From NCBI RefSeq assembly GCF_001039355.2, contig NW_019774292.1, forward strand, positions 361,972 through 425,971: a stretch of 64,000 nucleotides of DNA. Reading direction: 5' to 3'. This document shows positions 1 to 11,899 of the stretch, one piece after another. This stretch comes from Lingula anatina. Lineage: Eukaryota > Brachiopoda > Lingulata > Lingulida > Lingulidae. The position numbers and the translations under genes were made by a program. A model generated the notes under the pieces. It did not search any database and was not told where the DNA came from. It saw only the letters and a program-made list of their open reading frames with translations. Every line of letters begins with the position of its first letter. Position 1 is the first letter of the stretch.

Positions 1-400
1 GTATTATGAATATTCATCAGTTCTGTAAGTTTCAAGTCAAAAGGTAAAATGGTTTTCTACTTATCGTGTTATCGGTGCTGCATATATGCTGAAAAAAGTG
101 AAAAAACAGCATAACTTCCCTAAAAATGGCCCGATCATGCTGATTTTCGAACTTGACCTGCATATTATGAATATTCATCAGTTTTATAAGTTTCAAGCCA
201 AAAGGTAAAACGGTTTTCCACTTATCGTGTTATCGGTGCTGCATATATGCTGAAAAAGTGAAAAAACAGCATAAATTCCCTATAAGTGACCCGATCATGC
301 TGATTTTCGAACTTGACCTGCGTATTATGAATATTCATCAGTTCTGTAAGTTTCAAGCCAAAAGAAAAAACAGTTTTCCACTTATCGTGTTATCGGTAAA
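1..400. repeat. tandem repeat, about 160-bp unit, 2.5 copies
   Basis: The phrase ATTATGAATATTCATCAG recurs at about 3, 164 and 325, and the sequence between (TTATCGTGTTATCGGTGCTGCATATATGCTG and following) repeats with few changes. The third copy breaks off near 397, followed by a CGACGACGACG stretch and a perfect 14-bp inverted repeat (TATGTACAGACACA / TGTGTCTGTACATA, about 440-469). The array probably continues to the left of the window. It has no coding potential. Confidence 0.85.
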
Positions 401-910
401 AGTGCACGGCGACGACGACGACAGACGCAGATGACGGCTATATGTACAGACACATCTGTGTCTGTACATAAAAAGAATAAAAATAAATGAATTTTTGACA
501 GATCTGATTGGCAATTTAATCATTGGCAAAATAAAGATTGGGAATAAAAACTTAAAATAGTCATTGCAATCACGTGGGACCTACACAGCAAAACGAAGCT
601 AAGTATTGATGGTTCATTGTGGGTATCAAATTAAAAACGGGTTTAAACATCATTCTATAGATAAAGGCTAAATGAAACAAATGTCAAATAATGACTTTTC
701 AAAAGAAATAGACAAGATGATTCATTAAGTACATCATAAATGAGCTGAAAAATGTTTTCCCCTCTGTTTGGTGTTTGCATTTATTTCATGAACCTGACTT
801 TTTTTTAATTTACATTCAAATCTGCAACATGGTTCAATTGCTTTAATATGCTTACCCTTCACTCTAAACTGGATCTTTTTTCAAATATTCAAGAACACTA
901 AGTTACCAAC

Positions 911-1160
911 CTTGACATAGTGTAGACTGGCAGATCTTAGGTTACAAGACATACATCGCGGGTTTCTCCGATATTCTGCTGCACATTGGGTTGCACTAAT
1001 TCCATTTTGCCGCTCTTTGGTTACCAACCCAGAGCTAGAAAAATATTTTTTCTGGAACAATATGGAACATTTCGGTCGCACCATCTTTTCCTTCTGTGTA
1101 AAAGCGACAAAGAATTGCTATACCAATGGCAAGACTAAGCAAGCACTTTGTTTCCGACAT
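911..1160 (-). pseudogene. orphan PAN-domain first exon, degenerate
   Basis: This matches the first exon of the two PAN+fibrinogen genes at 3212-4843 and 9767-11864. It keeps the start (MSET, ATG at 1160), a hydrophobic signal-like stretch, the GATEMFHIVPE region and the end of the exon (HYVK followed by a GTTGGT donor). It is broken in three ways. An extra A in an A-run near 1047 shifts the frame and brings in a TAG. The segment that holds the CELNSAVDF motif in the paralogues is deleted. A domain cysteine is replaced by tyrosine (AAEY). No fibrinogen exons follow downstream on the minus strand in 1-880. I infer a dead partial copy; an assembly error could explain the one-base shift but not the deletion or the missing exons. 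Confidence 0.75.
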
Positions 1161-1199
1161 TCTGATGCCCATATAGCCGTTCTTACTGAAAAACGCTGA

Positions 1200-3211
1200 A
1201 AACACTAACAAGTCGACAAGCTATAAATTAAAAGGGAGGCTAACAATGACAGATTCTGACATGTAAATTAAACCATTTGCCTTCTGTTGCTATGTGTTTT
1301 AAATAAAACAATTAACTGTGACGACCTGGAGAATACAAAAAGACCGTGAGCACGTTTCACTGAAAAAAATAGCTAATGATTTAGACCAATGATCAACTCT
1401 AACTACTTTATTTAGCGGGCTAACTGTGCCTTAGGCTCCTTAAGAGAAATGAGCGACGCACAAATATTTCAAAGTGGCAGCCAGGAAGATAATTTTGGTC
1501 AGTTTCTGTTGGTTAGATGATGAAATCCTGTATGCCCTTTTACCAGTAGTGGCCAAGAAAGTTAACGTGAAAGCATTACCCCAATACGAGAGACACGATT
1601 CTGCCAAGCAGTAGCGTTAGAAGATCGATTGCTTTAATTATCATAATTACACCATTTACAATGTATTTACTACAGAGCTCAATTTAATAATCGATATTAA
1701 CTTATTGCTATTTGTATGTTCAGTGATGATATCGTTTTTCTTTATTGGCACCTTGCCAAAACATCAGTCATCTGCAGTGCAGCAAGGAAAACCACTTATT
1801 ACAATCATTATGATTCCAGGAGATCTGAAACATACATATAAAACAACAAGCTTAAAGCATTCTACAAATTTCAATATGAAAACGTATCTATTTCTTGCAT
1901 TTCTATGTAAAGACGTTGTTATGTTGTTAACGTGGGCTAAACTCATACGTGCGTGATTACAGTATATGTTGCTGTTAGTCATGGGGGCACTTACATGTTT
2001 TCTGATGAGAACGATTTTTCGAAAAATGAAAACAAATCAAAGTTTTCCTACCATTTTAATGGTTAACAATTGCTATCAGAATATTTCCATTTTTATTTTG
2101 GAATGGTGGCTGAATGTATACCAATGATTTCTACCAACAACAAAACGATCAAATGATTCAGCTTTACTTGCATCTGTAAAATTAAAAAATGTGTCACCGC
2201 AAAGAGAAAAAATAGAAATGAAGTGAATCGCTGTCAAGGGGACCTTTCCCTTTTCGTTTATTTTCATGTCATTACACGTCAAATTTTACCACAAACAAAT
2301 GATATCTGTACCTTAATGTACCTGTACTATGCAAGTTAGAAGATCTATATACTACCAAGTTTAAGTAAAAAAAATCATTCAGACCATTGATTCAGTTTCA
2401 AACACGATGCTATTAATGTTCAAAAAGACAGACACATGTTTTGTGTATCTGCAACATGACACTGCACACATAATTTTAATTTCATCACCGTTCTATTTTC
2501 AATATAAAATCTATTACATTTTGTTATGGTTTGGTGGTGAAAAAAACTTTCACGTGACCCAGATGCTCCAAGGCTCACCGAAGCCCTGTTGTTGCCAAGT
2601 TGAAGGGTCCAAACTCAGACAGTAAAATCCAAACATTGAACATGTAAAGAAATTACTTCTCGCATCAGTTTAATTCGAATATGAACACTGCACATTTTGC
2701 ATGATCAATACAATAGAACTTTTAAAACTCTTTTTAGAATTCTTCGTACCAGTGGTAAATTTCAACTCAAGCAAAATGATACCAAGAAGACTTTTAAAAC
2801 ATTTGGTCACAAAAGTTTTGAGACTGCTACACAAATTTTATAGTCTATTAACAAATCAAATGTGTCTTTAATGACTCTCATCACTGTTTTAAAAGTATTT
2901 AAAAAACTTTTTTGGGAGGGTTAAGTTAATTTTTGGTTTAGTTAACGTTTATGTTTTAGTTTTAATTAATCTTAATTAATCTTTGTAATTTTAGTTTTTA
3001 TATTTAAATGTAAACAGCACTGAGACGCACGTGTAGAAATATAATTATTATTATCATTATTATTTGTTATATAAATGACCCATTTTGTTTCACGATAATT
3101 GATAAAAAAGCAATGTATAAGGGGGTATCAATTAAAATATAAAAGAAGCAAAATATTCTTCTGAATGATGTCGACACGATTTCCTCTCTGAATTTTGTTT
3201 TCCTTAACCCC
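1200..3211. other. intergenic, no gene recognised
   Basis: AT-rich sequence with only short chance reading frames on both strands. No conserved motif, splice-site-bounded exon or clear repeat was recognised. Confidence 0.5.
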
Positions 3212-4843
3212 TCATGTTAATTGCTTTATCTTCAAAACAGCCGCACTAAGCAGATACTCCTTGTTTCCATCATCCAAGCCTGTGTGTTTAAATTGCTGAT
3301 AATAAAACGTAGTACAGTCCATTGTTGCCATTTTCCCCGTGAGGACGATATGCGTGCAATCGCGGTACCACCAACCGCCCTTGAATTCATCGGCACAGTT
3401 TCTAGACATGATGTTTTCATCATTGTCAGCATCATAGGTGGAAAACGGCAAACCAAACTGGAAAGACCAATAATTGGGATCTTGACTTATGTTTCCAACA
3501 CCTGGATGGAATTGATTGAAAACATATATTTCTGATTCCGGGCATATGCGGAAACCGTGATGGATTTCCCAGTAGTAATTATCAGTGGGCAAGCTCCTAA
3601 CTTCGACCATTAAGGAGTAGTTTCCCTGGTTGGTGAGATGATGAAACGCTTCCAGTCCCAGCCAGTGGTCGCCGGCAACGTCACCAAATCCGTCACGGTA
3701 ATCCACCCAGGACCTTCATATGTAAAGAATAAATCAAAACATGAAATTATATGCCTTACGAATACATCTTCCATTTTCCGACAATATCAATACAGGGGTC
3801 ATCTAATTTAGCTAAAATCATTATATTTCATCCCACTTTAACTTCGGCGTCGACGAAGCTGTGCCAGAGAACGCGAGGGAAAGGTTAATCTTAGTGTTTT
3901 ATAACCCTTATAAAGTACTTTTACAGAATATTTAAAAAATTAGATTTATAATTTGATAAACTGCACAAATGGTGGATCTTAGAGAAGAGGGCGGTGTAAA
4001 TATTGCCATACATTTACCTGCTAAAGTTTAGTTCTGGTCCTGTTCTACGCATCAGAACTGTCCACCCTTGCTCACATGATACCTGGAGTTGTTTACCCAT
4101 TGAACTGACGTAAATATAATGGACACCATCGACGCCATCTGAAATGGTTATTATTTAGTGAAAAAAGATCGTCATATAGAGAGACTTACATGTAGATAAA
4201 TCAGATGAACAAATAACATAAAAGCATTCTTAGATATATAAAGATAAATGACTAAATAATGAAAATGATAAAATAAGTTTGTCGTTATTCTGCAATGTCT
4301 GATTGGCGCAAGAATTCGTGGTAAAAATATAGATTGATAATTGGTTACTTACTATAATCAGCACAGTCGCGGGGGACCTAAAATATAAAATTGAATTTAG
4401 TATTGATATAAATAGCGTGTTTTGTGCACTTATCGCATAGGCTAAATGAGACTTTATCCTGTGATTTAGCCGAGTTCTTTTTTTTTCAGACATTTTAAAA
4501 AGACTATGATACAAACCTTGGCATAGTGTCAACTGCCAGCGTCGTCAATGAGCGCCAACTTCTTAGGGGTGAAATCTACGGCGGAATTCAGTTCACACAC
4601 AGCGTTGTAAGATCTCATGTTAAACGACATACATCGCGGGTTTCTCCGACATTGTACTGCACATTGTATTGCACTTATTCCATTTTGCCGCTCTTTAGTT
4701 TCCAGCACAGCGTTTGGCAAATATTTCCCTGGTACAATACGGAAAACATCGGTCGCACCATGTTTTCCTTCTATGTAAAAACGACTAAGAATTGCTGAAC
4801 AAACGACAAAACAAAGCAGCCCCCTTGCTCTCATTTCCGACAT
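3212..4843 (-). pseudogene. PAN + fibrinogen C-terminal domain gene, interrupted by a stop codon
   Basis: Four exons: 4517-4843, 4353-4377, 4018-4138 and 3212-3713, all with GT-AG borders and matching phases. Exon 1 encodes a signal peptide (MSEMRARGLLCFVVCSAIL) and a PAN/apple-like domain (IQCAVQCRRNPRCMSF, VCELN). Exon 2 gives VPRDCADY, the usual opening of a fibrinogen-related domain. Exons 3 and 4 give the fibrinogen fold: GWTVLMRRTG, DYRDGFGDVAGDHWLGLE, the DADNDE calcium site, NCADEFKGGWWYRDC. In the intact paralogue the end of exon 1 reads SRHYVK; here the matching codon is TGA (SerSTOP), a single CGA to TGA change 12 codons or fewer before the donor. A message would encode only the PAN part. 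The later exons are otherwise open, so decay is recent, or the stop is a polymorphism or base error. The start was chosen by similarity to the paralogue (MSE). Confidence 0.8.
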
Positions 4844-4899
4844 TCTGACGCCCAAATAACCGTTCTTACTGAGAAACTCTGGAAACACTCACAAGTCTA

Positions 4900-6741
4900 C
4901 CATGATATCAATATACCATTAAAGGCAAGTTAACAATGACCGATAGTGACATGCTACTCCGTTTGCTTTCTGTTGCTGTGTATCTCAATTGATATAACAA
5001 AATACTTGTATCGCGGACTACGTTCTTGGAAAAAAGGAACATCAGTTTGCGCGACGATAATGTGCACCAACATATTGGCATTTCAGTCTGTGGATTTCAA
5101 GGGTATCTATCATTTTATTAGGATAACAGAATGCGTAACTAAAATACACTAACATGTACTTACCAATCACATGGAAATTTTTGTCATACATGAGCGTTTG
5201 TGCCTTTCCTACCGAAACTTGGATCTCATCTTAAGAAAGAGCACGGTTCAAGGGTTGGCATGAGTTTAGAAACAGAATAAAACTGTCTATTTCGATCAAG
5301 AGGTGTCAATAGTAATTCACATAAACTAAGATGATCAGCACGTTTCACAGAAAAATGAAATGGCTAATGTTGCAGACCGACCTTTCATCCTAACTACTTT
5401 AATTTCCGGGCCTAACTGTCACAAATAATGAAATTAATGGCCCTTTTTTCTTCCTACTTGTGTGTTTTTGTTTGATAAAGAAAGTCCTTAACAATGGAAA
5501 ACAGCGAAGTTAATGTGTATTTAGTACCCCCATGACGAGATTAAGATGAAATATTTATCATTTATCTTTTTAAATAATCTTGCAACCCATGACGATTTGG
5601 ATATACACGTATACATAGACATAATGGTACAGTCAGATAAAACTACAAATTGATAAAAATAAGAACACTGATGGATAATAAAACGCAAACAAATCCCGTT
5701 ACATTATAAAAGGCATTCACCAAACGTTTTATAAGTTGAGGATCAGATGTGACACACAGTAGATGGATTGCCATAATGATCAAAACTGCGCTACTAACAA
5801 TGTAAACCACTTATTGTAATCACCACTGCTCCAGGGAATGGGACACACATACAAATAACACGATTAATGCATTTCGCTTACTTGTAACACCAACTAATGA
5901 CGCTAAATATAACAACTTATCAATTACTTAAATTTCAATGCATATATTTATTGTTTGTGATAGATGATTTAAGTTGTGTGTGTGTGTGTGCGTGTGCGTG
6001 TGTACTTTGTTGTTATAGTCTCTCTCTAGAAAAGATGAGAATGGACATTTAATCTAATTTGTCATTAGTGTATGTTTTAAAAATTATTTGCTCACGGTCT
6101 AACGAAACTGAGGGTCCGTGTAACAAAAGTACTCTCCATTTGGATATAATGGTTAGGGTTAGCCTGACCTAAGTGGGTTAAATTTTAGGGTGAGGCTTAC
6201 CTGATAAAACCTGATGAATGGGAATGGACTCTCTTTCATGAAGGACTCTCTGCCACGTTCTACCGGTACGTTTACAAGCTATCCTTATAGTGAAATGGTC
6301 TTCCTTCTTGCCATTATTATCAAAGCACATGACGCAAGATACGAGCTAAAAGGAAAAGCGAGCACTATCATCTAAACGGTCACACTTGCTTAAATACAGC
6401 AAAGCCCGTCTAGTTATCTTCGTGAAATTGATACCGGTACATTTGAAATTAAAACATGATTGCAAAGCACGCATTTTGTTATAATTTAGAGCCAAAACTT
6501 TTCATCTTACGTTTTCCAATGTGGCAATATAATTGGCTCATAATGTTATAATTTTTCTGAAGTTGTGCTTGCATTTGTTTTTAATTACCAAAATTTAGTT
6601 TAATTCACATTTGCAAAATTCGTCCGCCGCATTTTCATTATATAGGTGCATGTTAGTATAATTCTCTACATAAAACGATTTAAAATCACCACCTTTATCT
6701 TTCTGTCATCCATCCCCGTCTACTTTAATTAGTCAGTGTGA
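4900..6741. other. intergenic; one GT microsatellite
   Basis: AT-rich with no recognised gene. A (TG)n tract lies at about 5966-6003. The sequence around 6080-6260 has low-complexity GGTTAGGGTTAGCC-like text, too short to call telomeric. Confidence 0.5.
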
Positions 6742-6840
6742 GATAATACACTGTCACCCGAGTGATATATGCCATAACACCTCGAGCGTCAGCGAGAGGT
6801 GTTCTTGGCATATATCGCGAGAGGGTGACAGTGTATTATT
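6742..6840. repeat. near-perfect hairpin element, about 97 bp
   Basis: The left arm begins ATAATACACTGTCACCC at 6743 and the right arm ends GGGTGACAGTGTATTAT at 6839. The inner parts ATATATGCCA/TGGCATATAT and ACACCTCG/CGAGAGGTGTT also pair, leaving only a small loop near 6784-6794. The whole segment can fold into one stem. It looks like a palindromic MITE or a similar foldback repeat. No open reading frame. Confidence 0.85.
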
Positions 6841-7129
6841 TGACATACATACCGAGAAAAAATACAGTCATTTCATCTTAAAACACCCCTAAAACCGAAT
6901 AAAATGACCCTATATCACGCTGTAGAGATGTTATACGAAATAAACTCGTCCACGTGCGCTAGTCATCTCCCGTCAAATTCTTACGTAATGTCTGACCAAT
7001 TTGGTCAATTTTTGCTAAATACTTGTCGTGGACGTTCAACTGGCCCGAAAGGTATTTAATCAACCGTCGACACTGACCATGCGAGTCTCAGCTGAGCCAC
7101 ACCTAGCTGGAACTGCTGCGGAAAAAAGG

Positions 7130-7470
7130 TCCCGAGGCAAAACCTCTACTTTTTAGTGGCATTTCTGATAAAAAAGGAGCGTCGGACCGGAATATAGTCA
7201 AACTAATTCTTCACAAGTGCAAAGGAAAAAGAAATTTACTTTTTGGTGATATTTCTGACAACGAGGCAATTCGGAATATAGTCAAAATCGACGGATGTTT
7301 ATTACAAGTTCACGGGAGTAATAATTCTAGTTTTTTATTGTTATTTCTGACGACGAGGCGGTTTCGGAATATACATGTGCTGGTTTTCAGAGTATTCTTG
7401 TGCTTCATGTAATTACAAGTTCAAAGGGGGGATACATTTTATTTTTACCGATATATCTGATACAGAGGAA
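7130..7470. repeat. degenerate tandem repeat, about 110-bp unit, about 4 copies
   Basis: Three to four loose copies share the order: (CTT/ATT)ACAAGT(G/T)CAAAGG, then a T-rich TACTTTTTGGTGATATTTCTGA, then GACGAGGC, then TTCGGAATATAGTCAAA. Blocks start near 7130, 7205, 7300 and 7415. The spacing varies and divergence is high, so the array is old. Confidence 0.6.
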
Positions 7471-9766
7471 GAATGAACAGCTTGAAAACAAAAGGTAAAT
7501 AACACAATCCTCGTTAAAAAGTTATAGATTTACAAATAATTTGAATACACGTGTGGCTTAAATTTAAACTAATTCCCGTTTTCAAACCATACCCTTATGA
7601 TATGTAATAAAATGATAAATAATAATTGTTAAACGTGAAAAGTTTATGCTAATTTTTTAAGAGTGTGAGAGATTTTTAATTTGTCTACTGGTAGGAATAT
7701 AACGTAAGCAACGTCACTATTCTCTTGATGCGAAGAAGGTCACATGATCACTCTGTCTTTGGCTTTCAGCATTTAAGAGACCTAGACTGATTTAACCAAG
7801 ATGTAGTCGTGAAATTCTAGACTAAATCGAGGTTAAATCCGAGTTTTCCGAGAGACGCTACGCAGAAATGTCGAGTGAAGCGAGACATTTTTGGGTAGCG
7901 GCTCGAGGTTGCCCTTGATCTTCACTGAAGCTTGGCTAAATGGACAGGCTTCAGTGATCATCATATCGCCACGGTCATATAACATCCCTAGGTATGTATT
8001 TCCTGAAAACACGGTACTTGATCTTATCCAAATTAGATACGCTTCTCCAAACTACCTGCAAATTAGAATTCTTAAAAGAGAAACAAGTTGATTCCTCTCA
8101 TGGACGAAATAATGCACAACGCCTTTGCCATCCATGTCACCCTTCCTCCTCAGGTATTATTTTCCCAAAATTAAATCTGAATTATTTAAAAAGAAATTGA
8201 TCAATTTAAAATATGAAGCAACGATTTCAAACCATTTCCTCCGACAACCTCCATCCTCATAAATCCTCATATTCCCAACTGCTCATGTCAGTCGAGGTAG
8301 AGTCAGCTGATTTGCTCTTTTAAAATTCTGGCCTTTCATATATGGAATACATGTAACTATAATGCAACAGATGCAACAGGGTATTATCTCAGGGGAAATT
8401 ATTTCTGTCAAAGAGGGCAGGATGCTTTTACTTGGTTAACGCAAAATGTCCATCCACATTTTCGCCAAAATCAGAATGTTTTTAAAAATCAGTTCAATGC
8501 ATAGAGTTTGTTTAGATGTGAGAAAATAGGAGCAATTAGAAAAAAGCAAAAAAAAAAAAAATCACAACAGGTTGAGAAAATCATTCATTTGTATGGAAAA
8601 ACATCCCTAATATAGCCAAGCAATCGCCCGGTCGCTTTTTTTTTTCTCATTCCACCGAGAATGAACATAGTTTGTTTATGGAGGCACGCTATCCGCACTT
8701 CGCAAACTCGAGCCTCGTGAAGTAATGGACAGTCATTAAAAACGTAAAAGCCCAACCGTACATGCAAGTGTAGGTCTCTTCTACCATTATCATTTACATT
8801 CCTTGTTTCGTTCTTCATTGTATATTCTCAACTGTACTTTCTTGTTACATACTTTTTGTACTCTCTGATAGCCTCGACTTTGTCGATGATAAAAGGCATG
8901 TACGTATTACTGAAAGACAGCGGTGTCGCCTGTGACACTGTTATTGTAATGTTTATAAATGCGTAGAAATATCTAAATGCCACTCCTTAAAAAAGATGGT
9001 ACATTTTACAGAACTTTCAAAGGATTGTCCAATTGTTAAGGTAATTTATAGAAATGAAAACACTGACTCTGTTGCAATTACACTGACTAACAGTAATTTT
9101 ATTATTTAGTTGCGTAAGAATACAAGAACCATTTTACTCATTTATAAGAGATTATTCCCCTGTTTGGTTTAGTTTCATGTCATAACACGTTAAATGTATC
9201 AAACACAAATGATATCTGTACTAGATGTAACGTGCAAGAACAGAAGTGCTACTACATGTACCTAGTACTCCTCAGGCATGCCGAAACACCATGAAGTTGG
9301 ACTGTCAAATTCAGTTTAAAAAAGACGATGCTTTCAGTACTCAGTTTTAAAGAAATAGTCTTATATGCTTTTGCTATATGACGCTGCACACTGTATCATT
9401 TTAAGTTAACAACCTAATCCTTATTATTTTCAGTATGCACACTTCAGCAATTTGTTGACAGTCCATGGAAAATAAGTCCACGTGCCCAAAATGCTCCAAG
9501 GTTCAACGGCACTTTGTTTGCTAAACCGATGGGTTCAGAGTCGTACAGTAAAAAAGCAAACATAAGGACTTATACAGGTTTGTTAAAATATACCATTTAC
9601 AAAAATGGCTCGGTTTAAATTAAGATACTAGTAAATAAGTACAACGTATAATGGTGGTACGGACTGTTATAAAAGAGAACAAATTACGAACTTCAGGAAA
9701 ACATCTAATGGAGTTCTATACATTTTTGATCTGCGATTCCCTCTCTGAACTTGGTTTCCCTTCCCT
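7471..9766. other. intergenic, no gene recognised
   Basis: Only short chance reading frames. A small inverted repeat AAATGTCGAG / CGAGACATTT lies at about 7867-7890. Otherwise AT-rich unique sequence. Confidence 0.45.
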
Positions 9767-11864
9767 TCAATCGAATTTCTTTATCTTCATAGTAGCCGAA
9801 CGGAGCAAATGTTCGTTGTCTTCATCATCCACGCCTGCATGTTTAAAGTGCAGATAACAATGTGCAGTACAGTTCATCGTCGCCATTTTTCCCGTGAGGG
9901 AGATATGTGTGCAATCGCTGTACCACCAACCGCCCTTGAATTCATCAGCACAATTTCTATGCATGATGTTTTCATCATTGTCAGCATCAAAGGTGGAAAA
10001 TGGCATGCCAAATTGGAAAGACCAATAATTGGGACCCTGACTTATGTTTCCGAAACCTTGCTGGAATTCATTGAAAACATATTTTCCTGATTCCGGGCCT
10101 ATGCGGAAACCGTGGTGGATTTCCCAGTAGTAATTATCAGTGGGCAAGCTCCTTACTTCGACCATTAAGGAGTAGTTTCCCTGGTAGGTGAGATGATGAA
10201 ACGCTTCCAGTCCCAACCAGTGGTCGCCGGCAACGTCACCAAATCCGTCACGGTAATCAGCCCAGGACCTATGTATACGGAAAGAAAGCTAACCAGAACT
10301 ACATGTCTCTCTATTTATCGCCAAAACCCCATTTGAATCCATTATAAGGACTGGTGTTATGATTACCCCATTTTGCACCTTATCTGTTTCATCGTTGCGT
10401 TTTAAGCAATAATTTGACAGCACAGGGAGCAGGATTGATAAGAATTGCCGTAATGCTTCAGATGAACTCTTACTGATCGTTTACGCGGCGATAATTAATT
10501 ACATACCCCCCCCCCTCGTGTAAAAGAAATGATGACATTTAAGATACACATCAAGACAAAATTGTTGCCCTTTTGATATATTTTTGCTTAAAACTTGTCA
10601 TACCTGTTAAAGTTTAACTCGGGTCCTGTTCTACGCATCAGAACTGTCCACCCTTCCTCACATGATACCCGGAGTTGTCTATTCATAGAGTTGACATTAA
10701 TACAGTGAACGCCATCCAACCCAACTGAAAGCATTGGGAGACCCAAAGGTATTTAAAGAGAAATAACTGGAAAATCCTCATATAACACAAACAGACAGAG
10801 AAACATGGAGAAAAAGGGAATGCACATATGATGTACAGATACAATACATTAATAAAAAGAATGGGCCATGGGTACCATGCAGGTGTATTATTTCAGCGAT
10901 TTTTCTAAGTATCATATAAATCCAAGTAAACACACTATTTAAAAAAAACTCACCATAATCAGCACAGTCGTGTGGAACCTAAAACGATATGAAAAAAGAC
11001 ATCAGCTAAATTTTGTAATGGTTGAAAGAATGATACAGTCAAAATAAAATTAGAAATGCATTCAAAATATAAAATGATTATAGACGGTTTGATTTTTAAA
11101 AGGATTAATAAATTGTTAAAATACTACTATTATGCAAGATTAAATTTCTTGGATTTTTCCCATAGTTATAATTTTGCAAGTACAAAAATGAGTTTTACAA
11201 ATTTCTTTCGTACTAATAATTCTCAACGTTCGTGGTTAAAAGGGTCATTGAACCTTGGTGGTACGACATAATAAGACAACGTTGCCTACCTTTGTATATT
11301 ATCTACTGGCCTTATTGTCACTAAGGGTTATTTTGTTGATTAAGTTCTTTATAAATGAACTGAGAAACATTTCCCCTACATTTTTAAACATTCTGTACAT
11401 GTGGTGTTTGTAAACCTGACCTTTTTTGAATTTATATCAAAATCTGCAACATGATCCAAATGGTATAAAAGGCCTACATTTTATTCTAAACTGGGTTTTT
11501 CCCAAATATTCAAGAACCATTCGATACCAACCTTGACATAGTGTCGACTGGCAGCGTCGTCAACAAGAGCCACCTTGTTCGGGGTGAAATCAACTGCGGA
11601 ATTCAATTCACACACGGTATTCCCAGATCTTACGTTAAACGATTTGCACTCTGGGTTTGCCTTGCATTCCGCTGCGCATTCTATCCTGCTTATTCCTTTT
11701 GGTTCTTCTCTGCTTTCCAATAGAGCATTGGGTAAATATTTTCCTGGTGTGCCATAGAAAATGTCGGCTTTTGTTACACCATTTTTTGTCCCTATGTAAA
11801 GCCCAAAAACAGTCGTAATGAAAATATGCAGACAAATACATAGTGTTGCTCGCGTTTCTGACAT
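9767..11864 (-). CDS. secreted PAN + fibrinogen C-terminal domain protein (FREP-like), intact
   Basis: Four exons: 11532-11864, 10954-10978, 10604-10724 and 9767-10268, phases 0/1/2, total 326 residues. Residues 1-25 form a signal peptide (MSETRATLCICLHIFITT). Residues about 35-100 are a PAN/apple-like domain (IECAAECKANPECKSF, VCELNSAVDF). From about residue 112 follows a fibrinogen-related domain: VPHDCADY, GWTVLMRRTG, DYRDGFGDVAGDHWLG, then the calcium site FDADNDE, NCADEFKGGWWYSDC and the C-terminal LTGKM. Proteins with this domain are secreted and bind sugars or acetylated groups in innate defence or matrix roles (family knowledge). The PAN domain in front is the unusual part and could mediate binding or multimerisation (inference). 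An ATG 21 bases upstream (11885) is also in frame; 11864 was chosen because the paralogues share MSE there. Confidence 0.85.
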
Positions 11865-11899
11865 AACTGCGTGGATACAGATCATTCTCTGAATGGCAC

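Noticed and set aside
3221-3535. Plus-strand frames opposite the fibrinogen exons (also at 9809-10090)
   Set aside because: Antisense shadows of real coding exons.
6130-6200. GGTTAGGGTTAGCC text suggesting telomere-type repeats
   Set aside because: Barely two units, with no array.
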